This document shows positions 45,641-56,752 of a stretch of DNA of 64,000 bases, piece after piece; within the stretch, counting starts at the first letter, position 1, and every line of letters begins with the position of its first letter. Source of the stretch: Bimastos eiseni. Lineage: Eukaryota; Annelida; Clitellata; Crassiclitellata; Lumbricidae. The DNA is taken from assembly GCA_959347315.1 (NCBI GenBank), contig OY365809.1, positions 2,071,306 to 2,135,305 on the forward strand. Direction: 5' to 3'. The position numbers and the translations under genes are program-made. The notes beneath the pieces were generated by a model. That model was given only the letters and a program-made list of their open reading frames with translations. It did not search any database and was not told the origin of the DNA.

Positions 45641-46411
45641 TGTTTTCCCCTTGGGGTTCTATGGCAACTAGACCGGAGTCTGTGCTCGACTCTTTGGGCG
45701 ATGTCAGAAATATTTCTCTGACTACTACATCATGTGCTTGGAGTGCATTGGTGTTATGTAATATGGGTCCGTGAAGGACAGCAGCTGTGTTGCACTCTAT
45801 GCAACCAATAAGCCTGATGCGTTGTACTGGTTGTCTGTGGCCACCAGGCCTAAAATTAGGGATGAACCGAATGTTGACTCGGCCTGAGTGTTGTAGTACT
45901 CTGCTTAAACTTGGACAAACAATGGGTAGTTTTAATCGTTCCGATCTTCTGTTTGGACAACAAAAATCTGATTTTTTTTAAAATTTACAAAACGACAATC
46001 AACCTAACTGAAAAAACAAATACTGCTCCCAGTTACTAATTAATCACTCACTAGTTACTAATTCATAAAAGTTGTGCAAACTGCCAAACTAAAAATCAAG
46101 AGAATGAGACTTTTCTTTTGATATTCTAAACTTGAATTTGGCCAAATTCAACCCAGACTCAGTAATAAATTCAAACTTGGTTCATCCTTACCTAAAATAT
46201 GTTGGTTAAGCATAATCTTATACTAGTGTAAGCATTTTCATATTACTTTAACTCAAAAGGAACCTTGTTTTGTTGGGTGACTACTATGTTGTGTGCATAA
46301 TAGTTCATACATACCTATGCATGTGTTTTATTGTCTGCACGATATAGAATTGGGCATTTTCTTCTGTTTAATAATGTGTACTGGTGTTTTAGTTGGTTTC
46401 AATTGTTGACA
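45641..46411. other. No recognisable gene
   Basis: Upstream of the Fic gene at 46412. No clear TATA or repeat. An in-frame extension upstream of ATG 46412 reaches 46331, and a TTTTAG at about 46385-46390 could be an acceptor of a preceding exon. Confidence 0.4.
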
Positions 46412-47551
46412 ATGAAGGAGAGCGCTTGCTTTACATTGCTCGATTTTGAGCCATCAGACGATGCAACTTGGCGGCAAGACAAGTCGCCAAAAGGTAATGT
46501 GCCATCGATATGTGAAATGCTCAACTGTATCATCAAAGCTAGACGACGTTGCAAGGAAATTAGCCAATCGGGGAGTTTTAATGATAACAGAATTGAAAGT
46601 GCTGTTGAGAATCTAGAAGTATTGTTTGTTTACCATACATGCCAACAGGAAGATGTGGGAATTGCCGATAAAGATGTAATTAGACAAATTATCGAGGACT
46701 GTAACCATGGGAAGTACAGAGACCACTGTGAAAATCACGAGAGCAGTGCATACCAAGAAACCGCGAATCTGTACGAGGCATATAAAATGTTGCAAGAGCT
46801 TGGAAAGAAAGAGGTTGAAACTGATCCAGAGTTGAGAGGACTTCTTGAAGTGGATTCTTACATACTTGGTACACATGAACGTCTAATGAGGGGGTCATCG
46901 ATGAAGACGCCAGGAGGGCGGTTCAGCGCGGAGGACCGGCGAACGATGGCAGGCGGCGAATTGCACCAGTACCCGAAGTTCGCGACGCACGACAAGGCAA
47001 GAGACTCGGTCATGAGAATCATCGACAGGTACAACAGACTCTGCTTTTTCATCAGGTGTCGAGAACACCAGGACGAATATGTTTTCGTCCGAAATTTCCT
47101 TAAATGCGCCATCTGGTTATTCCACGAGCTGTTGTCGCTCCATCCTTTTGGTGATGGAAACGGGAGACTGTGCCGTCTCGTTCTGAACTATGCCGTCAGT
47201 GTCGTCGTCCCGTTTCCGGTGCCTCTGCGAGATATCTTTGCGTCTTCTCGAGATACATACCTGAAAGCCGTCGTCACGCCGAGAAAGTCCGACGGTCGGC
47301 CTGCGGATCTGATGAGGTTACTGGTGGAATCCACCTATGACGGCTGCAGGACTTTCTTGAACGATTTGGAGCAGGTGGATGTTGTGGAATCAGACAAACT
47401 CATTGCTCATAAAGAGCTTGAAGGAACATCAACACAGAAACAGCCCAATGGCAAAGAAACTACCGATTCATGCAGGTCTTTGGATGGTTGGAATGGTATT
47501 GACTCAATCAACCAGGTACATGGCGGTAGAAGTGTACTCGCGGGATGCTGA
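46412..47551 (+). CDS. Fic-domain protein (probable AMP-transferase)
   Basis: 379 residues from ATG 46412 (MKESACF); an in-frame ATG at 46331 would add 27 residues. The Fic catalytic loop HPFGDGNGR is complete at residues 244-252, preceded by the helix WLFHELLSL. It is followed by LCRLVLNYA and a PFPVPLRD segment; the GELHQYPKF block at about 182-190 is the beta-hairpin region that positions targets in Fic proteins. Fic enzymes move AMP or another phosphate-containing group from a nucleotide to a protein hydroxyl. I see no (S/T)xxxE(G/N) inhibitory helix motif, no signal peptide and no membrane segment. The last 40 residues (STQKQPNG.. onward) are polar and probably disordered. The C-terminal two-thirds is visibly GC-richer than its surroundings. 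It is convergent with the second Fic gene at 48507. It may be one exon of a larger gene. Confidence 0.75.
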   Translation: MKESACFTLLDFEPSDDATWRQDKSPKGNVPSICEMLNCIIKARRRCKEISQSGSFNDNRIESAVENLEVLFVYHTCQQEDVGIADKDVIRQIIEDCNHGKYRDHCENHESSAYQETANLYEAYKMLQELGKKEVETDPELRGLLEVDSYILGTHERLMRGSSMKTPGGRFSAEDRRTMAGGELHQYPKFATHDKARDSVMRIIDRYNRLCFFIRCREHQDEYVFVRNFLKCAIWLFHELLSLHPFGDGNGRLCRLVLNYAVSVVVPFPVPLRDIFASSRDTYLKAVVTPRKSDGRPADLMRLLVESTYDGCRTFLNDLEQVDVVESDKLIAHKELEGTSTQKQPNGKETTDSCRSLDGWNGIDSINQVHGGRSVLAGC

Positions 47552-48506
47552 ACTTTCATCCCGCAAGTGTTGCAGGTTCAGAGCGCCGGCTGTAGCATTA
47601 CTGGCATACCCTGCAATGTATGTTGGCCATTTAAAGACAGTCTCCAAAGGCATGCCCTATTTCAAGTCTGCCTTACGAGCGGTCTCGGAATTAAGCTGGC
47701 TGGCATCGACGTCATGTTCAGTTTTTGCATTGGTTGTGCGATAGGTCTTGTCCATCACATCGATAAGATCTGAAACCAAGGCTAGAAGCGAGAGATGGAT
47801 AGCGAAGTTGCAAGTGTTCACATTAAGTTTTTACTGTCATGTATTTCAGATCTCTTGCACCAACATTTTTTCACATTACAAAGAGGAGAATTTCATGAAT
47901 GTATGTGTTTCAGTTGGACCCATTATTTTGAAATCATTCATTTTTTGATCAATGACAATATTTAGTGTCTTGCATAATCTATTTGTTTAGCAAACAACTT
48001 GTTTGCAATGTTCTGTATTCGAAAATTCATAATTTATTGAAGAACATCGTAACATTTAAATGTAAACGCTTTTCTGTAGCTACCATATCACTTTGACACT
48101 GCTCCTTTATCAGTGAATTACTGTAGTTCAGTTTATTAATTTTAGTGTCTTGCCTAACCTAGTCAGAGTAATAAGCGACTTGTTTACAATGTTCTGTGTT
48201 TGAAAAATGTATAATACTTCATTCAACAACATTGTCTTTATCTAGTAACAGATCAACGCCAAATTGACAGATTTTGAATTTATTTTCACAAAACTTGCAA
48301 ACTTTTACAAAAAGAACTACAATAATTAGTTTAGTAATTTCACATCAATGTCTTCATCAGTCAAAATCAACATTATTACCACAGTCACTAAAAAATTATA
48401 TTTTAGATTATAATTATAAAAATGATTGTCACTCATAGCATAAAGCTAACTAGCAGGTTTGGAGACTACATTGTCAACATGCAACTGTGCATTTTCTCAC
48501 TGAGAT
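47552..48506. other. Intergenic region between convergent Fic genes
   Basis: Contains an imperfect direct repeat about 180 bp apart (about 47965 and 48145, sharing TGTCTTGC and ACTTGTTTRCAATGTTCTGT). No gene seen. Confidence 0.5.
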
Positions 48507-51500
48507 TCACTCAGTTTGTGCTTTTAATATTTTTGCAAGGCTGGAACAGCTAAGTTGTAACTCATTCCAAGGTTGTCCTTGCATCTTGGCCAGTTTGACA
48601 ACCTCAGAAAATTTCTGCCAGGTGTAATAATAAGATTCTATAATCAGTGCTGTCAATGTACTAGGAATGTCATTGCTCTTACGGGCTTCTATCAATGCAT
48701 CGACATATTCTTCCTTTGTAGAGGGACTGAACAACCCATAAATTGGAGCTGGGAAGGGGTTAATTACAGATAATGCATAGCTACTCAGCAGCCTTGCAAG
48801 GCGACCATTGCCATCTCCAAATGGGTGGTAGTATGTAATCTTGAAAAGTAAATAACCAGAAAGCTTAAACAGGTTTTCAATTGCACTCTTAGAGTCGTCA
48901 TTAAACGAAATTTTAATTTCGTCAAGCAGCACATTATAGCGGTCTAGTACTCTCTGGATTGTACATCTTGCATCGTCTACGTTTTCAAACTTTGGGTACT
49001 TGTGCAATTCACAAGTATCTGGATCAACTATCCCAAACCTGTTGTTTGTACTGAATTCTCCACCTTTATTCTCAGGACCTAGATCACCCAATATACGTCG
49101 GTGCATTTCTAAAATGAAGCAATCGACTTCAAGCAGGCCGTGATCTTTCTGCGGGATCTTGCTTTGTGCCAATTCATGAACATATTCTAATGCACTATAA
49201 AGGTTTCTGGATTTTGTTTCAATTCCTTTGCTTATTGCCGATGTTATCATCTTACACACTTCCTCAATTTGCATTAAAGAAGGAAATTCTAATATGTATA
49301 AAATTTCAAACAAGTTTACAATGTTATCTTTATCTGGTATATTGCTGTGCAATTTGAAAGATTTTTGCATAATATCCAATTGTTTTATCATTTCTCCTAC
49401 GGATATTCCATTTCTCTATTGAGGGTATTCCGGTAGCTCAAACTCGATCAGGCTCCAGCACGCTGTCTGTAAACAAAAGAAATTAATAGAATCCATTGAA
49501 ATTCACCGACTTCATATCGCACTTCAAAAGAGAAGTCAGCAGCACTCCCAACCAATGTTCCCTCTAATCTGTGGGCGCATTGACCATGGAGCCGGCACAC
49601 ACACAAGGATTTAGCGTGTGCACACAATATTTTAAAAATCGAGTCTCATAGCCAGCTGTATGTGGCCTACCATACTTCAAAAACTTTGCATGATACTTCC
49701 CTTTATTGTTTATTTTTAGACAAGACTGTTTTTAGGTTATCCAAAGTTTTTAGATATGATCTCAATTAAACTATCATTGCATTCAGCTCAGTCTCAGACC
49801 TGCACAAAAAAGTGTGAATCATTTTTTAAAATCTTGCACAAACAAATTTCTTGCACATACCATCTCCAAAATATTAGAGGGAACATTGCTCCTAACACAA
49901 TAAACCCACAATCGAACAGAATGATCTTCAAGTACTTGTGGGTAAAGATCGAGTTTCCATTTTGACACACAATTTTGTAGCGACAAATACTGATCAAGAA
50001 ATAGTTATTCAGACTTAACTAAAATGATTATAACATATCCGTTAATCTGCAAAATTTTGCGTCAGCCTGGAAACTCGATCTATACCTGTATCACTTTTAT
50101 GCCAATACAGCTTAGAGCCGATAATTGAAATAGCCGTGGGATATTACAAGGTGGACGAGCCAGTACATGCGACTCAACCCCCAAAAAACCCAATTTATCT
50201 GACTTGCCAGCAGCTGATGAAGCTTGATTTAACTCCCATTATTGCTAATTTCCCCCTCTTTGCATTTCCCTCTGTCGTCCGGGACCTTGGAGTCACGTTG
50301 GACCAAGAGCTCACCTTTGCTTCTCATATTCATCGTCTTTGTTGTGATTCATACTACCAGTTGAGTCAGCTTCGAACTGTTTTCCGCTCGCTAACTCCAG
50401 ACGCCACAGCTACCTTTGTTCATGCCTTCATTACTGCCCGACTGAATTACTGTTGCTCACTCTAGCTGGGCATTTGCGGTGCCTGGAGCGGGTCCTACGT
50501 TCTGCTGCACGTCTTGTTGGACGCATTCCTAAATTTGGCCATGTCTCCGGCTATATGCTGGATGTGCTGCACTGGCTCCCCCTCCAACAGCGAATCTCGT
50601 ACCGTATCATCTCTTTGGTATGGCGGTTCTTGCTAGGTCTTGCCCCTGCCTATCTTCATTGTCTCATTTACTCGTACTACTACTAAACAGAATCGTACCT
50701 TCTCAGTGGTTGGCCCCTCGCTCTGGAACATGCTCCCGTTGGCGTTGCGGTTGTCACCAAGGGTCCACTCAGACTCGTTTTATACGTGCCTTAAAACTGT
50801 TCTTTATAAACGTGCTTATGTCGGGAGCATGTAGTAGCCTTGAAGGGGCAATATATAAATCTATGTAATGAATGAAATTTCTGTAATGAATAAATCTTCC
50901 AGTGACCTGTGAAAACTGACATCTGAGGCAATTATTGTTACCCATTATTAAAACAATCAGTAGACTTTTTAATAATCGACCAAATTATACGTATCTTATT
51001 GGTACAGCTCTACTCGAAAGTACAAAACTTAAGGGAATTTTACCTCAATGATATTTATTCTTATTAGATTCCACAAACCACCTCCAGTGCCTTTGCTGGT
51101 CACATCCAATGTGTGATTTACACTCTTGCACCTTCTGTTACGTGACAAAATGTGGCCTAGTGCTAATCATGTGTTTATGATTTTATGGTAATAACAATCA
51201 CCTATAATTCTTGTTATCATGTTGGATTACAACAACTAAATTAAAAGCTTTTAAGTAAAAAGTGTGAACTTGGCTTACGGTCATTGCCTGTGGACTGCGC
51301 TTCTTGATGACCGCAACTTGATCGCTCGTCTTGTCTGCAGGTGTCCAGCAAGACTCCTTCAGTTCTGGTTTTGGCATACCACGTAACTGGACCTCAATTT
51401 TCCCATTCCAAACATCCTAGAATACGGTTGAATCTGTGTTACATTTGGGCTGCAGGATAATCTAGTTCAGTAGCTCTCAACCTGTTTAGTGCAGAGCAAG

Positions 51501-53286
51501 TAAGTATGTACTTTATTGAACTGCTTGGAAATGCACTGAGGGCACATCATAATGTGGACAATATGGACTGTGCGGCACGGTGCTGATCGGTTACAGCGTT
51601 CGGGCCGTAACACTCAGTGTGCGCTGAGTGAGCGGGTTCGACCCTCGTCCGAGGCGTCAGTCACTGTTTCGGGACCTTGAGCAAGTGCTTCGCGCACAGT
51701 TGCTCTGCAGTACAACTGCAATTGTGCCGTCAAGGCGTGCGTGTGCACTTCTGAGCAAAAATGTTGGAAGAAGGGCGGTATCAAATTTCAAATCAAAGAA
51801 TGTACACTCAAAAATGATCATAACAAGCAATTACATAACATAATAATGTGGTAATTTTTCAATGCTTTTGCAACCCAAACAATAAAATTTATCAGGGTAC
51901 TCCCCTTCACCACAGTTTTGCTACCATTATAATACATTTCACTGATGCCATTTGATAATTTAGCATGCATAATCAATCACCAAAGCAACAAATGTAGTTT
52001 TGTTGCAATTTTTGGTTTGATTGATTTAGGTCAGATGATTCTTCTAGTTGACTCTGAATGGATTTGAATTATTCAACTTTCATGTGCTTTCAAATAAAGA
52101 AATCTGGTTTTAGGTATACATAGATATTTAAGAATTGTCTCGTACTTGTGGTAGTTTATAATACTTCTTTTATAAACTGGAACTGTCTGTTTAAGTTTTA
52201 ACTGTTTCTATAAAGAGTTTTAACTTATTCGTGTATACTGTGTTGTATGCGTTAAATGTTTATTAAACTGTTGTTCTTCAATTCACTACTTTGCATTAAA
52301 CTGCCATGTGCAATTAATGTCTTTTGCATGTGCTTTTGCTCTTAAAATGTGGACTCTTATTATTAATCAACTGTTTCGTAAAGATTATTAAAACTTCTTC
52401 TGTCATATGCAACAAGAAGAAGACAACTAAACTAAAAGCAACAGCACTAACTGATAGCCAAGTCGTGTATCTGTCAGCGTGTTATGTTGAATAAACAAAT
52501 ATTCATTGATTTATTAATTGATTACTCTTACGGCAATTGGGAAGTTCATCTGGCTTTTCACCACGTTCCCTTTGTCTGCAAGTATCAGATGTGGCACCTT
52601 TAGCTCTGACTTTCCAGATTTCGTGCTCCAAGAAACCTACATATAAAGATTTAAAATCACTTGTCTTTTTTACAGGCTGTATGATGCTTCAGTGCACATT
52701 TTCCCAGCATGGATACACTTCTACTGTGGCACCCAAGCATGCCAAGAACCTGTTACAGGGTGGCAGAATCTAAACGCATTTTACTAACATTATCACTAGT
52801 TACTGACATAGGCTGTATGGCTCTAAAAGTCCTAGTTACTGAATACTGACATAGACTCTCAAAGCATTCCACTAACTTTATCACTAGTTACTGACTAGGC
52901 CTATAATTAGTTTAAAAACTTTAACAATTGTAGAAATAGGCACTGAGGTTTAATGTAGAATACAAGGGAAGCTCAGAAAAAATATTAAAGGGAACTTTGG
53001 TGGTGAATACTCCGACCGAACACGGTCGGTGAGAAGACAAGACAAGGCAGTGGAGAGGAAAGGCCACCCGATCTCAGACTTCATATTCCAAGGCCAACAA
53101 AGTGAAGTGACCAACACTTCATACCAATGGCTGCATCATGGTCAGGGAATCCTCTTCTTCGTCTGTGATAAACAAAATTGTGTTTACTAGACATGAACAA
53201 GCGTGCTTTTGACTTACCGGGTTTTCAATATCTTCTGCATTCATTGGAACAGAAGTGGTTTCATTGACGCTATAAGGTTCGTCAGT
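48507..53286 (-). CDS. Fic-domain protein, multi-exon, with early in-frame TAG
   Basis: The main exon 49466-48507 (960 nt) encodes a Fic domain with HPFGDGNGR (residues 189-197 if counted from Met at 49391), CELHKYPKF hairpin region, and LARLLSSYALSVINPFPAPIYG, clearly related to the plus-strand neighbour. Upstream, three phase-0 exons fit with GT/AG borders: 51416-51279 (46 codons, DVWNGKIEVQLRGMP..), 52636-52532 (35 codons, VSWSTKSGKSEL..) and 53286-53218 (23 codons, ..VPMNAEDIENP). The main exon begins TACWSLIEFELPEYPQ, homologous to ACFTLLDFEP of the neighbour, and then has TAG at 49418-49416. Either translation starts at the internal Met (294 aa), or splicing uses this TAG as acceptor (same phase), or it is a nonsense mutation. 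Introns contain a hAT MITE, a LINE end and a SINE. The 5' end of the gene is not identified, and exon 52636-52532 is open in two frames. Confidence 0.6.
49553..49888. mobile_element. hAT MITE with 8-bp TSD
   Basis: Termini CAATGTTCCCTCTAAT (left) and its complement ATTAGAGGGAACATTG (right). Target duplications CTCCCAAC (49545-49552) and CTCCTAAC (49889-49896), one mismatch. It is 336 bp without transposase and sits in an intron of the minus-strand Fic gene. Confidence 0.88.
50136..50870 (+). pseudogene. LINE 3' end (RT thumb, C-terminal domain, 3' UTR)
   Basis: Reads DLGVTLDQELTFASHIHRL, TFVHAFITARLNYCCSL, ERVLRSAARLVGRI, LDVLHWLPLQQRISYRI, then after frameshifts FSVVGPSLWNMLPLALR. These are the ordered C-terminal blocks of CR1/L2-like elements. 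The 3' end is TTGAAGGGGCAATATATAAAT followed by ATGTAATGAATGAA. A deletion near 50460 removes about 10 codons. The copies at 11990-12310 and 61905-62620 belong to the same family. Confidence 0.8.
51577..51790 (+). repeat. tRNA-derived SINE
   Basis: The tRNA-like head has an A-box-like TGATCGGTTACAGCG region and a B box GGGTTCGACCC (about 51634-51644). It is followed by a body containing GACCTTGAGCAAGTGCTTCG and CCGTCAAGGCGTGCGT, ending near AAGGGCGGTATCAAA. The body matches 36592-36730. It lies in an intron of the minus-strand Fic gene. Confidence 0.7.
53030..53165. repeat. Short interspersed repeat
   Basis: Related to 9003-9110 (CCAACACTTCATACCAATGGCTG block followed by CTCTTCTTCG). No coding content. 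Confidence 0.4.
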
Positions 53287-53289
53287 CTT

Positions 53290-55230
53290 TGCAAAAATAT
53301 GTAAAAATGCACAAATACATATATAGATATTGCCTCAAGATACAAAAATCAATATTGTAAGAAAACAATCGGTGATATTTCGATTGTTTTTAGCAACAGT
53401 TGCTTATGAAGAAGCTCTCAGGAGAATTCCACATATGCCCATTTAAGATGTTTCCAGTCAGTTTCGAAATAAGCGCTACATACCCACGTACCTAAAAATA
53501 ACATCAAAATTCCAGTCCAAACATTGAGGTGAAATCGAGATAGAGCAGAGGAGTGGGCGAAATAATAATCGTAATTGTTACAGTAAACCTCTGAATATCT
53601 GATATAGGTGTTCAGCTGCGGTGTTCAGAAGGTGATCGTTCCAGACCACAGAGTACGAAACAGTGTTGGATATGGCTCAGTAGGACTTAATCGTAAGCGC
53701 AGTGGTAAAATATTTATCTATCTTCAGCCTGTACCTCGTTGTAGGCCTACGTCCATAATCTGCGTCCGTCATATCAAAACATAGACATTACAGGTGTATG
53801 CAAATATTGCATACGACGTGCGATTATCAGACTCGAATAGAGACTACTTTCTCACTTGCTCACTCGCGTAGATATTTGCTTACTTGTTAACCACTAACCA
53901 ATCAACTGATTTCCTCATTCACTCCCGTCTTACTTATTAAGTTACAAACTTACTTGCTGATTCGCTTCTTTAATCGTGAATAAGCTGGTGCCTAGCTTTA
54001 AAGTGGTGCTATAGAAATTTGGAGATTACGATTTACCAACGCCCTTACATAGGCATGATAAATAATATACTCTGTTGGTAAGACTGGAAACTGGTTGTTT
54101 AGGCTTGTGCTCGAATTCTATTGAAATTAAATTATGAGCCGCTGATGTATTGGTTGAATTTGATCCTCGAGGCTACAAGGCGGAAGACGTAAATGACGCT
54201 TCTCCTGAGCCTAGGCCTACTTTCCCAAGTACGAAGGGAAATGGGGGGGAGGCTAGACGTTGAACAATCAGACGACAAATCGATTGTAATTTAATGTAGG
54301 CCTAATCAAGATTTTCTAAAGTTTCTCAGTTCCCGCAAAAGGCCAGCATTCACCAGCTTCTTCACCGGCTCTACCAAATAAAGTCTGACATTGCCAATCC
54401 TCTCGATTCATTCCGGTGCCAAAGTCAAGGTCCGGGGAGGTGAAGCTGAGGAGATAACATGGTGCTACTGCTACGGCGGTAATCGTTGCTAAAGAGGTAA
54501 CATCGTGGCGCTGCTGGCCCAAGAGTAGAATCTGAAGAGCATAGGCCTAGCTTGAAGGGTTAGATTTCAATCGCAAGTCTCTCTGAGACTCTGACTCCAG
54601 AAGCAGAGCCAGATAACAATTTGGGGTCTATTTGGCGTCGACTGTGCTTCGGAAATGTAATATAGAAATTTCCGAGGGCTTGAAACCGTACATCTTCCCA
54701 AATATAACAAGCGACTATACCATAGTCCAAGTGAAAGCCCCATGCTTGAGTAATGGAGGAGAGGGGTGGGGGTGAATGATCTTTGACACCACAGTGTTCT
54801 GCATCCTGTTCTTGTGCATGAAAATTGCCTTCGAAATTCTAGAAATACTGGGTACGTACACACAAAATAAACGCGTGATACAATTGGTTAGGGTACATTG
54901 ATTCAAGGACAATTCGGCGACGGATGAAGTTGCTAACGTATTATTAGCAAACGCGCATAGGAGGCGATACTGTCCCTATGGTGTGTGTTGATTATAACGC
55001 TAACTATGGCAGGCCTCTATATGCAGACAATACCTATAGCAAACACACAAGGAGGTAAAACGGTCTCTATTTCGACTATGTTAATAACAAGATATTAGAT
55101 AACGAGCAATTCAACACAATTGCGCTGACTAAACGAGTGACTCACCAGGTAAAACTGTGGTTTAGCGTATTTAATTATTTCATAGTTTACATCCTGTATT
55201 TTAGCGTATTTATTATGCATTTCCTGATGA
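53290..55230. other. No recognised gene; scattered repeats
   Basis: About 53860-54000 resembles 60350-60505 (CACGTAGATATTTGCTTACTT-type block). About 54815-54900 resembles 61385-61470 and 61652-61740 (TGTGCATGA.., CACACAAAATAAACGCG). A minus-strand frame at 54522-54316 (starting MGQQRHDV) could be a 5' exon of the Fic gene, but nothing supports it beyond being open. Confidence 0.4.
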
Positions 55231-55235
55231 ATTTT

Positions 55236-55460
55236 TTGCGTTTAAATGGAAGCTGGATGTGATGAAATTGAAAGGTTCATGCTTAAGTTAATGCTGGATG
55301 TGATGAAAATAATTATGTTTAAATGGAAGCTGGATTGATGAAATAATTCACGTCTATATGGAAGCTGAATATGATGAAAAGAGTCATGACCTAAGTAGAA
55401 GCTGAATGTGAGTGCTGAAAAGAAACCTATTTAAATGAAAGATGGATTGATGAAAAGTTT
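55236..55460. repeat. Minisatellite, TTTAAATGGAAGCTGGATGTGATGAAA-type
   Basis: Five to six degenerate units of about 35-40 bp sharing GGAAGCTGGAT.TGATGAAA. No coding potential. Confidence 0.8.
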
Positions 55461-55477
55461 CTAGGTGCGGAATTGAC

Positions 55478-55562
55478 AGTCGCCACATTGTCCGCTCGCC
55501 GAATTGTCCGCGCGCCGAATTGTCCGCGCCGAACTGTCTGGCACCGAATTGTCCGGTCACCG
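55478..55562. repeat. GCCGAATTGTCCGCGC minisatellite
   Basis: About five units of 15-18 bp (CCGAATTGTCCGCGCG and variants). The words resemble the termini of the element at 4438-4745, so it may be the end of a related transposon. Confidence 0.8.
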
Positions 55563-55785
55563 GTATACCTTCGTACACCTTTAAAATGTTGTTGCCCCTC
55601 GTTTCTCTAAATACGAGATCCGAGAAATTAGCCGGTATTAAAGCAAATAAAACATGTTCAATAGATGAAACCATAACTCTGATTGGTCACAGCGTTTTTA
55701 TAAAACACCTTTTTAATATGTAATTTCACGATGTTATATAATCACGGCGGGATGCGGTAATACGCTTGTTGTGGTTAGTAAACAA

Positions 55786-55916
55786 ATCCAGGGTTTAACG
55801 ACAGCTTATGACAACAGAACTTACAGCTTTCAAGCTGTAAGTGCTGTAATATGCCCAGCAAATTTCTGTCGACGGCAACGGCCTATGTTGTCATAAGCTG
55901 TCGTTAAACCCTGGAT
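55786..55916. mobile_element. 131-bp palindromic element with perfect 31-bp arms
   Basis: Left arm 55786-55816 and right arm 55886-55916 are exact reverse complements (starting ATCCAGGGTTTAACGACAGC). A second hairpin, CTTACAGCTT/AAGCTGTAAG, lies inside the left half of the loop. Small enough to be a MITE; no clear target duplication. Confidence 0.8.
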
Positions 55917-56345
55917 CCATCCATTCGTGATACGTTTGTTCACGGTTTCAACCAGCTTAACTGCACACCGCTGAATTCAAACATTATTTAATTATGTTAA
56001 AATACTCGCGGAGGCCAACAATGAGGAATTCAAGCATTTACCAGCTTATGGGGAGGACAGACAGGTGGTCACTGAGGATGATATCTTAATTATGGCATTA
56101 CAAAGATGATTTGTCATACATCTGGAAGGTATTGAGAAAATAACTAAATGTACAGAGTCAAACCCAGTTTCCCAGTGTGACATCTCTTGCCTTTAGTTTT
56201 TTTCAATACGCCAGGTATAGGCTACTTATTTACTTTTATTTAAAATTCATTGGTTATGAATATTTGACTACTTTTCTACGAATTTACGTCATGATCCGTG
56301 TTTACGACCCCGTCTTTTTGGTGACCCATTCGTTGTTAATTATAC
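55917..56345. other. Probable LINE 5' UTR or flank
   Basis: No recognisable coding region. The 5' boundary of the LINE at 56350 cannot be located from one copy. Confidence 0.4.
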
Positions 56346-56349
56346 GTGA

Positions 56350-56694
56350 ATGCCCAACTTGGACAAATGCAGCTTATGTAGGAACTCTAAATCTCCTATC
56401 TATAGTTTAATTCAATGCTCTGCATGCAAAAACTGCTATCACGAAAAGTGTTGCTTAACTACACCACTGAATTCTAGGGATTTTGGATCTTGGTATTGTC
56501 ATATTTGTATTGAGTCATCTTTACCATTTAACCATATTGTAGATGAAAATATTTTTAACAATTGTATTAGTGAACTTGCTGTAGGCTCACATAAAATTAT
56601 AAAAGACCTGAAACTCAATTATTTTAATGAGGATCAATTGGATAAACCCTTAATAAACAATCCTGACCCAGATCCGGATAATAATTACTACTAG
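56350..56694 (+). CDS. LINE ORF1: PHD-type zinc finger protein
   Basis: 114 residues. Cys/His pattern KCSLC, QCSACKNCYHEKC, WYCHIC fits the C4HC3 layout of a PHD finger at residues 6-53; the rest is acidic and ends DPDPDPDNNYY. PHD-like fingers occur in ORF1 of some CR1-group elements, where they are thought to help bind nucleic acid or chromatin. The stop lies 58 nt before the first ATG of ORF2, which suggests reinitiation or a similar coupling. Confidence 0.75.
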   Translation: MPNLDKCSLCRNSKSPIYSLIQCSACKNCYHEKCCLTTPLNSRDFGSWYCHICIESSLPFNHIVDENIFNNCISELAVGSHKIIKDLKLNYFNEDQLDKPLINNPDPDPDNNYY

Positions 56695-56752
56695 ACCAGT
56701 GGATAACGGTTATACCACTGCTTCGAAATTAGCTTCGAAATTAGGATCGGAC

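Noticed and set aside
53860..54000. GTAAGT on the complement near 53955 as a Fic-gene donor
   Set aside because: The region matches a repeat at 60350-60505.
54316..54522. Open frame starting MGQQRHDV as first exon of the minus-strand Fic gene
   Set aside because: No homology or convincing donor linking it to the next exon; only being open.
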